Shown here in pieces: positions 57,327-64,000 of a stretch of 64,000 nt of DNA (position 1 is its first letter; every line of letters starts with the position of its first letter). Source of the DNA: Hysterangium stoloniferum (taxonomy: Eukaryota > Basidiomycota > Agaricomycetes > Hysterangiales > Hysterangiaceae). The DNA is taken from the NCBI GenBank assembly GCA_015178975.1, contig WHVD01000071.1, positions 124,001-188,000 on the forward strand, given 5' to 3'. The notes beneath the pieces were generated by a model. The model saw only the letters and a program-made list of their open reading frames with translations. It searched no databases and was not told where the DNA came from. Made by a program: the position numbers and the translations under genes.

Positions 57327-58923
57327 GGTGGATAGCAGTTGTACTTAGACTCGAAGGGTGTGTCACACTTTTATGCCGCAGTCATTTGGAGAGTTCATTC
57401 CACCAAGGTACAGCCTTGTAGCCGTGGTTACACATATTTCACAGCAGCTCATCCCTGCCTTCGTAGCCTTCATCTTCCTTGAACCATATAGGCTCCAGTG
57501 TTCTAAATTACCTCACTACTTTCTTACGCTTCCTGCTGAAGTCACACAGCATCTAATAATAGTTTAGTGGATTGTCACCCCATAATCTAGTATTTCTCGT
57601 GTTCTTGAGCATCAGAGATGAAAGCAATACGACTTCTCTGATATTCGAGAAGTGACATAGCCATAGATAATATAAATGCTGTCAAAAGCGATGCTTCCTG
57701 ACAGTTGCCTTCAAGTTGGCGTTGTGAACCCCCCTTAAACCTGATCAGGCGAGATTGGGCGCTCCCTATTTAATTTTGCCCAAACTTTGATCAGAGAGAA
57801 ACCTAGGTCACGTGATAGTCGAGTCAGTCGTATTTATTGTAGCGACGTGATTTCTTCATTTACCCTTGCCATATCAAGCGGCTTAAACTTTGTGAAATGT
57901 CTGAAGAAGACAAAGGGGAACGTCGAAGTTCTCAAGGTAGATTTTATTGTATGAAAATGGGTTCTCGAAGCTCATAAGAATCATAAGAAAAGACGAATGT
58001 AATTTTCCATTTGACCTCTGTCTTATTGGAGGCAAACGGATAGCGTAATTACAAGCAACCAATCCTACTATACATACCCTCATAACACTAGCTGTGTGGC
58101 AACAAAGGATTATGCTACAATCAAACAACAATAGGGTGGTACATTGCCGGTGTAAAACCTTGTGCATGCTTTCACGGCCCTATATTCTAGCATATTGAGG
58201 TATGTAAGTGTCGAACTTGAAGGTACCTGGCTGTGGCAGCTCGATGAGTGGTCATATTAATTCACCACTTTCTGGAACATAGCCGGTGTATGTGTTGTCC
58301 CTCAACCAACTATCGCCCTCCCTCACCATTCAACTGCATTATATGTCATATCAGCTTCAAATGTATCTTTGGTTTACGTCTAACCGTCCTCTGAATCCTA
58401 TAAAACGTTGGGATAGGTGCACTTTAGGAATTATCGTTGATGAGAAAGCGACCCCGGAGTTTGCGTCAAGTTTTGAAAGGGAGAGAACTAGTTTAAGGCC
58501 CAACACTAGCCGGAAGATAAGATGAGCCTGAATGAGACATGTATCGGAACGGCGCCGGCAGCGCCCTTTTCAGACGTCCCGTGATATTATACCTAACACG
58601 AGTACGTTCATTATTCGGTTGTTAGCTTAACTAGAAGTAGTTCCGGAAAATGTATTCAACACATGTATGGGAAGAAGCTGCAGAGGTCGCGAGGATGGCA
58701 AAAAGTGATTATATGCGCTCATATATTGGCTCAAACGGTATAGCTGTGTAATTTGCAAATCCAGGGGCAAAGTGAGTTAATTTAAGCACAACGCTATTGA
58801 ACTCACCCTGGTTTTGTTGATATGTGTCGGGATTATCGAAGAGAAATGAACAGCGATTGTGTTCAATTGATGGTGGAAGACCTGTGTCAGGGCAACCGTG
58901 TTTTCCAACATTGATATGGAGTT
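57327..58923 (-). promoter_or_regulatory. Upstream region of the exon 1 fragment, repeat, and downstream flank of copy 10
   Basis: No gene is supported. 57327-58260 is the long family upstream region, with CACGTG at 57809-57814 and no retroelement at that site. 58270-58510 is the repeat of 15.7-15.95 and 32.6-32.85 kb. 58510-58923 is the family downstream flank with one monomer core near 58645-58760. Confidence 0.5.
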
Positions 58924-60548
58924 CTAATTTGACCCTGCCGACACACGAGTGGAAGGTGTGGCGACCACGGAAAGGAAAGAACGCGCGGTGAAATCTAACC
59001 GCTGAAGCCGGGAATTGACGGAGTGGTCATTGGTCGAGCCGCGCATTATGTCACAATGTGGAAGGAGAGAAACGAGAATGGCGATGGTATCGAGGCTGCG
59101 CACGGTGGTACACGCGGACTCGGGGTCGGAATATCCACCTATCAGTTTCAGAGTCAACGCGATTATGCGCTCACCAGACTCCAGGAGATACCAACTTGGA
59201 TTCGCTTGCGTCAGAATCAGACTGGTAGGAAAGTTTCATGGGCGGATGCAAGACAGTGAGGAAAGGCAAATATTGTTAACGTACCGCACGATGGGACAAA
59301 TGAACGCAGAAACTACATTCAGCTCATTCATGTGATCAGCGAGAAGCGTGCTGTCGTCGAAGAAGGTTTGCAAGGAGTCAATACTCTGACACAGTGAATA
59401 TGATGTTCCCAAATCAATATGGCGTGCCAATGACGCCATATCCACGTTTACATCGTCCACTATGCACTTGAATACTGCTCCAGCAATATCTCGAAACCAT
59501 GCATCTTGATGGATGCAACACACGAGAAGCCGTACATGATATTCATACCAAAAATCTACGTTTTGACAATTTTTTCTATTATGGTTTGTGTCGGCGGAAT
59601 GTAAATTTGTGATCTGGCGACGTACGGTTGTAAAACCCACAATTCAATGCAACATCTGATCGCAGTGAGCTCCACTACAGACAGCTGACGCACGTGGCAG
59701 ATCACTTCCACTATAGAGGCAAGGCCGATAATGGTGATCACAAAATTCTGATAGATAACGGGCGATGTGTATGATAAATGTTGATGCAACCTCATCAAAA
59801 TTGGTGTGCAGGGGCGACTTGGCGAACACGTTGTAAAGTGATGACGTAATAGCAGATGACGCGTCTCTATCTGACCAATGAACGCCGGGACACCATATGA
59901 AGGCCGAAGCCAAAGATGTCATGAGGTGGCAAGTGTGACCTTTCTTCCTGGGTGAATAAAACGCGTACCACTCCAAAACCATCCACGCTCGTTTCCGAAT
60001 TTCAGCCGGGTATATAGGTCTACGACTCAGACATGAGTATTTCGAGTGTATTCAATGATTGGCGCTGAGTTATCCCTACCTTAATAAATCCACACTCTCT
60101 TGAACCAGGTTTCCCAGTCTTGGCAGCGTGAGACGCTTGTTTAGAAACTTGCCAAAGGCACCGTCGTCTTGATGCAATCGGCTCATTATTTGCTGGTATA
60201 ATGTCAGCTTGGCGATCAGCGAAGCTGTCTTGGAAATGTGAAGGACTTTCATCCCAACCCTTTCCAAACAGACTCCACAGTAATACCCAGGGCCAATTTC
60301 AATCCTTGAAGTTGTCCCGACATACTGTGAGACCATTCCCCAGTCCTCTGCATGACTGGGATATGGGCTGAGGTTGGTTGTCGTGTTGGCGGATATCTTA
60401 ACAACAGTCGGTGGGTCATGTAGCTCGTCTCTCCTTGACACTGAGACAAGTGCGGGATGTGATGCAAATCGCATGGAAACATCATTATACTTGACTCACC
60501 AACTCATCAACCCAAACCTCTACATGGTTTCCAGACAGTTGAATGTGC
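58924..60548 (-). pseudogene. Copy 10 of the five-exon family, cut by a copia element
   Basis: Only the last 49 bp of exon 1 remain (60548-60500), next to the copia LTR. Intron 1 is 59 nt. Exon 2 (60440-60080) lacks one base in the 'SYHDPP' codons. Exon 3 starts at 60019 and has a frameshift near 59745 plus a small insertion near its end. Exon 4 is open, intron 4 is the usual 63 nt (59284-59222), and exon 5 (59221-58924) is intact with the standard length. The rest of exon 1 should lie beyond the copia element, outside the window. Confidence 0.65.
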
Positions 60549-60909
60549 TGTTAAAATATATAGTCCCTAAGAAGAGCTCAGTCTCGTATAAGTATAACGG
60601 ACTAATATAATGTGTACCTAAGAAGAGCTATTGTATACAGTAAGCGCATATACTAAGAGAGAAAGGATCGTTCTGTGCTCACCTCAGTCTCGTATAAGTA
60701 TAACGGACTGAGGTTAAGCTATGTAGGTTATCCCTTTATATATTCTACATAAACAAAAGGACCATGTGCTCATATGTGAGACGTGTGGATGAGTGGAGCC
60801 TGATCGTGACGACCGATCATGTTGTTACCGCACCGGTATCACCGTTATTCAGACAGTCCCCAAATATGTTGACCCTGCCACATATATGCGGTGCCTTTTG
60901 TCTTCAACA
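60549..60909 (-). repeat. 3' LTR of the copia element, 361 bp
   Basis: TG..CA ends. It contains two related hairpin-like motifs; the clearer one, CCTCAGTC..GACTGAGG, is at 60682-60713. The solo LTR at 25941-26313 is its close relative in opposite orientation. The target duplication cannot be checked because the 5' LTR is outside the window. Confidence 0.75.
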
Positions 60910-60946
60910 CTCCTCCTCACCGCAGTACTCCTCCTGTATTCTATAC

Positions 60947-63058
60947 CTATTGTAGGCCTAGGAGTCCTCGAAGTCGCACAAATTGTGGGCTCTCTAGTGC
61001 CTTAGTGAATATGTCAGCCAGGTTGTTCTTAGTGTTTATGTACTTGAGTTTTAGTGCTTTGGACTCTACACATTCTCGAATAAAGTGGTATTTTATGTTG
61101 ATGTGCTTGACTCGATCGTGTAGTAGTGGATCCTCTGAGAGGCAAATGGGGGCGTTATTGTCACAATGGATTACTGTAGGGTCCATAAAAGGGAGGTTAA
61201 TACCAGAAAAGACTGACCGCAACCATGCATTTTCTTTTGCGGCAGTGAAGGCTGCGATGTACTCGGCTTCGCAGGAAGACGCAGCAACTGTTTTTTGTTT
61301 TCGGGCATTCCAAGACACGACGCCAGAGCCCAAGGAGAATGCAAACCCCCCCACACTCCTACACGTGTCGAGGCAGTTGGCCCAATCTGAATCACTGTGG
61401 CCCACCAGCTGTATGGGGGAAGGGCCCCCAAGGTGGAGTTGCATGGTCCGAGTGCCTTTGAGGTAGCGTATGACCCGAACGGCAGCATTCCAGTGTTCGT
61501 ATGAGTAGCAGTCAAGGTACTGGGAGAGTTGCTGGACAGCATAACAGATGTCGGGCCGGGTGGAAATAGCTAAATAGAGGAGGGACCCGACGAGAGAGCG
61601 ATATGGGAGTTTATAGAGGTGCTCCTGATCATCTGGGGGAAGGGCAGATCGAAGGACGCGCCGCAATTTCAGGCCAGGGACCATGGGGATGGAGAGAGGA
61701 GAAGAGTCAGACTGGCCAAACTGGGAAATAATCCGATCGATAAGTGCAGTCTGGGAGAGTTTAACGGTGTGACTTGACCGGTCCCATTCAACCGCAATAC
61801 CGACGACGAAACTGACTTTCCCGAGGTCAGAAATGGTCCAAGCTTCTCGCATCTGTGCTTTGAACCGTTCATTCTCAGCCTGGGAGGATGCAATGGACAA
61901 AAAATCGTCCACATGGACAGCAGCGATTATTGTGCCCTGCGAGGTGTGGCGGTAATATATACATGATTCACTGGACAATTGTGTGAACCCCCACTCCACC
62001 ATCTTGTCATGCATGGTCCGATTCCAGATGCGGCCAGCTTGTTTCATGCCATACAAACCCCGGATAAGATGCCAAACCCAAGACTCCTTTCCTGCTTCTT
62101 CAAAGCCCGCTGGTTGATACATGTATTGAGTCTCATCGTCAGGGAGTAGGCCATACAGGAAAGCGGTCTTGACATCAATCTGTTGTGCATCCCAACCAAA
62201 ATGTGCTGCGATATGCAGGAGAAGTCGCCACGACTCCATCCGAGCTGTAGGTGAGGTCGTTTTAGTGTAATCCCGGCCATGAACCTGCTCGTACCCCCGA
62301 AACACCAGCCTAGTCTTGCGCCGAGTCACCTCACCTAGGGCATTCCGTTTGACATGAAAAATGGGCTTGCCCTTATGGATCTTGGTGCCCGAGGGGACAT
62401 CAGACAGTGGAACTAACCTGTATACTCCCATACTTTTCAGAGATGCAAGTTCCTCCTGGTAGCTGAGACGCCAAGCATCACCATGAGGTGAATCCCTGGC
62501 CTCCTCCCAGGTAAGTGGGTCCATCTCATAGGGCACTGAACCACTAGAGATCGCAGCTAATACATCCTCATGGGACTCGGCCAGCCCCCCCGGCTCCTCT
62601 GTGTCCTCGGGAATGTCAGCAATGTCTGCATGCAATTGCTGAAGAGCAAGGCGACGCTGTTCTTTCTGTGCACGCACATGGGCTGCACTGTCAATGGAGG
62701 CCTGGACAGCAGTAGCTACCCGGGAGGGGCGATCTGCAATGCGTGTGGCTATGCGATTGGACCAACGGATGTTAATATCAGTGGGCACAGGGAGTGCTGG
62801 GACAGGAGGGACAGGGGGTATCGAATCGGTACCTGGGATAGGGAGAGCTGGTGGCACATTGGAGGTACTAGGTGTAGGAATGATCGGCTCAGAGTCATCC
62901 AACAGGGGTGGTGAGGGGTTCATATCATGAGTCAATGGGATGTGCGGTGGTGGTAACGTACCATTAGAGCCTGGGCTTGGCCTAATGTGGCCATCGTGAC
63001 TTTCAAGGAATCGCACGTGGTAAGAGACATAAATCAAATTCGTCTTTGGGTCGTAGCA
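60947..63058 (-). pseudogene. Copia element: reverse transcriptase and RNase H
   Basis: About 700 open codons. The copia-type RT includes 'QIDVKTAFLYGLL', 'YGMKQAGRIWN' and the catalytic 'AAVHVDDFLSIAS' (about 61927-61889). RNase H includes 'GHSDSDWANCLDTCRSVGG' and 'SSCEAEYIAA', then 'KHINIKYHFIRECV' and the terminal 'ADIFTKAL'. The N-terminal third is a Pro- and Ser-rich linker after integrase. The frame is continuous with the integrase part except for the TGA at 63061-63059, so the two belong to one polyprotein. Confidence 0.88.
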
Positions 63059-63061
63059 TCA

Positions 63062-64000
63062 ATACGCCTTCATGTTGGGTTCGTATCCTAGAAGAATACA
63101 TTCGATTGATCGCTCGTATACTTTGGGGTTATGTTTGCTGAGGATGAGGACGAATGCCCGACACCCTGCCTCCCGTAAATAAGTGACATCCGGTGACCGG
63201 CCATGCCAAAGTTCCCAAGGTGATCATTTTTGAAGTTGAACTGTAGTAGTTTTTGCGTGTACATGAGTCGCAGTAAGGTAAAATTCCTCCCAAAATTGGG
63301 CATGTAAGCCAGCATATATACGCATAGTACGTGCCTTCCCCATTAAAGTACAGTGTATGTGCTCGACACGGCCTATATGCGCAGATGTATAAGGTGCTGT
63401 GTATTCGTGCCGGGTCCCACGAGACTCGAGCCACTGTTGCATTCGATTACTTCTTAATTCGCCATTGTCTGTCCTGTACACTCCGACTTTCAGGCCGGTC
63501 TCCACCTCCCGTGCACGTTCCCAGGTCTGGAGCGCTGGAAAAGCATCACTTTTATGGGTTAGCGGGATTGACCAGGGGTAATGCGAGTAATCATCAATAA
63601 TATTCATAATATATAATGATCCTGTGCGGGATGCAACATCATTAGGACCTGCCAAATCCACCCAGACCTTTTCCAAGCGCCTTGTAGCCTTATGCCCATC
63701 CCCCTGTGCTCTCACCTTGGGTACAGAATTTTTGGTCTGCTTTCCGAGGATGCAAAAATCACACTTGGGTGGATGCTGGTGAGTGGAGAGTGGCACACCT
63801 TTGATGAGACCATTTTTGACCATATCCAGGATGGATTGATAATTCGCGTGACCCAAATGACGGTGCCATGTGGCAAGATCAGGATGACCATGGGAGAAGA
63901 AAACCTGGTCCGAGGCAGTAGACTGTAATGTTAAGGAATATAAGTTCCTGTGGGGAAGTAGTGAGCCTTGCGCAATGGTTGCACCAGAAGGACTCGTGAG
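63062..64000 (-). pseudogene. Copia element: integrase (partial at the window edge)
   Basis: The frame is open from the window edge to a TGA at 63226-63224 and then again to the TGA at 63061. It has the GAG-pre-integrase zinc motif ('WHRHLGHANY', then 'CDFC'), and the integrase core with D in 'VWVDLAG', D in 'YRTDNGE' and E in 'GRVEH' (usually 'GVAER' or similar). After the TGA the conserved 'PWELWHGRSPDV' region follows in frame. Both TGA codons lie where a CGA or other sense codon would keep the family sequence. It would insert the cDNA in the live form. Confidence 0.82.

Larger units (their letters stand above)
60549..64000 (-). mobile_element. Ty1/copia retrotransposon, 3' part (runs off the window)
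   Basis: On the minus strand the element runs from beyond the right edge through integrase and reverse transcriptase/RNase H, the copia order, to a 3' LTR at 60909-60549. It interrupts exon 1 of copy 10. The LTR begins TGTTGAAGAC and ends TTTTAACA (minus strand), next to a purine-rich tract 'GGTGAGGAGGAG'. Two in-frame TGA codons interrupt the polyprotein, at 63226-63224 and 63061-63059. Gag and protease are not in the window. Confidence 0.9.

Noticed and set aside
60891-61466. A 191-codon plus-strand gene
   Set aside because: It is antisense to the copia RNase H region.
1-64000. CRISPR arrays, rRNA, tRNA genes or bacterial-type operons
   Set aside because: No regularly spaced short repeats or recognisable RNA genes were seen, and the genes present have introns and are eukaryotic in type. 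tRNA detection by eye is weak, so a covariance-model scan would be needed to exclude one.

Overview
The window looks like a repeat-rich accessory block of a filamentous fungal genome, most likely a mushroom-forming basidiomycete. The grounds are the very short GT-AG introns (46-66 nt), Ty3 and Ty1/copia polyproteins of the type common in Agaricomycetes, and the absence of bacterial operon structure. I see no housekeeping gene, rRNA, tRNA or CRISPR array. No species is claimed.

The main content is a multicopy gene family that I do not recognise. Ten copies (called copy 1 to copy 10) fill most of the window: 1 (706-2567, -), 2 (8076-9946, -), 3 (13402-15244, +), 4 (19659-21506, +), 5 (23073-24890, +), 6 (28524-30385, -), 7 (33254-34919, -), 8 (50254-52172, -), 9 (55160-57029, -) and 10 (58924-60548, -). 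Aligning them by eye gives one five-exon model with four short introns at fixed places and phases (0, 2, 2, 2), coding for about 540-560 residues. Copies 1, 2, 3, 6 and 8 stay open through all five exons. Copies 4, 5, 7, 9 and 10 are broken by small deletions, stops or a retrotransposon. Older, strongly decayed copies or exon fragments lie near 4.7-5.7, 6.4-6.7, 16.2-16.7, 17.3-18.0, 31.9-32.3, 38.0-39.0, 48.8-49.0 and 57.2-57.3 kb. Each unit carries conserved non-coding flanks: an upstream region with a TATA-like box about 50 bp before the ATG and, in several copies, a CACGTG palindrome, and a downstream region made of diverged tandem monomers of about 330 bp.

The copies are arranged as nested inverted duplications. 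Copies 3 and 7 sit in nearly identical arms (about 12918-16517 and 31944-35408), and copies 5 and 6 sit in inner arms (about 22735-25860 and 27780-30745).

Mobile elements are layered on top. There is a full Ty3-type LTR retrotransposon (39654-48255, 279-bp LTRs, target duplication AATAC, several stop codons) and a copia element running off the right edge (60549-64000) that interrupts exon 1 of copy 10. Three solo LTRs have perfect 5-bp target duplications (5928-6141, 25941-26313, 48280-48594). A 269-bp insertion is present twice, once itself split by the Ty3 element and a solo LTR. LINE and SINE-like 3' ends sit at the same CACGTG site upstream of four family copies. The region thus reads as a gene family that keeps amplifying and decaying inside a transposon nest; what its protein does cannot be told from this sequence.
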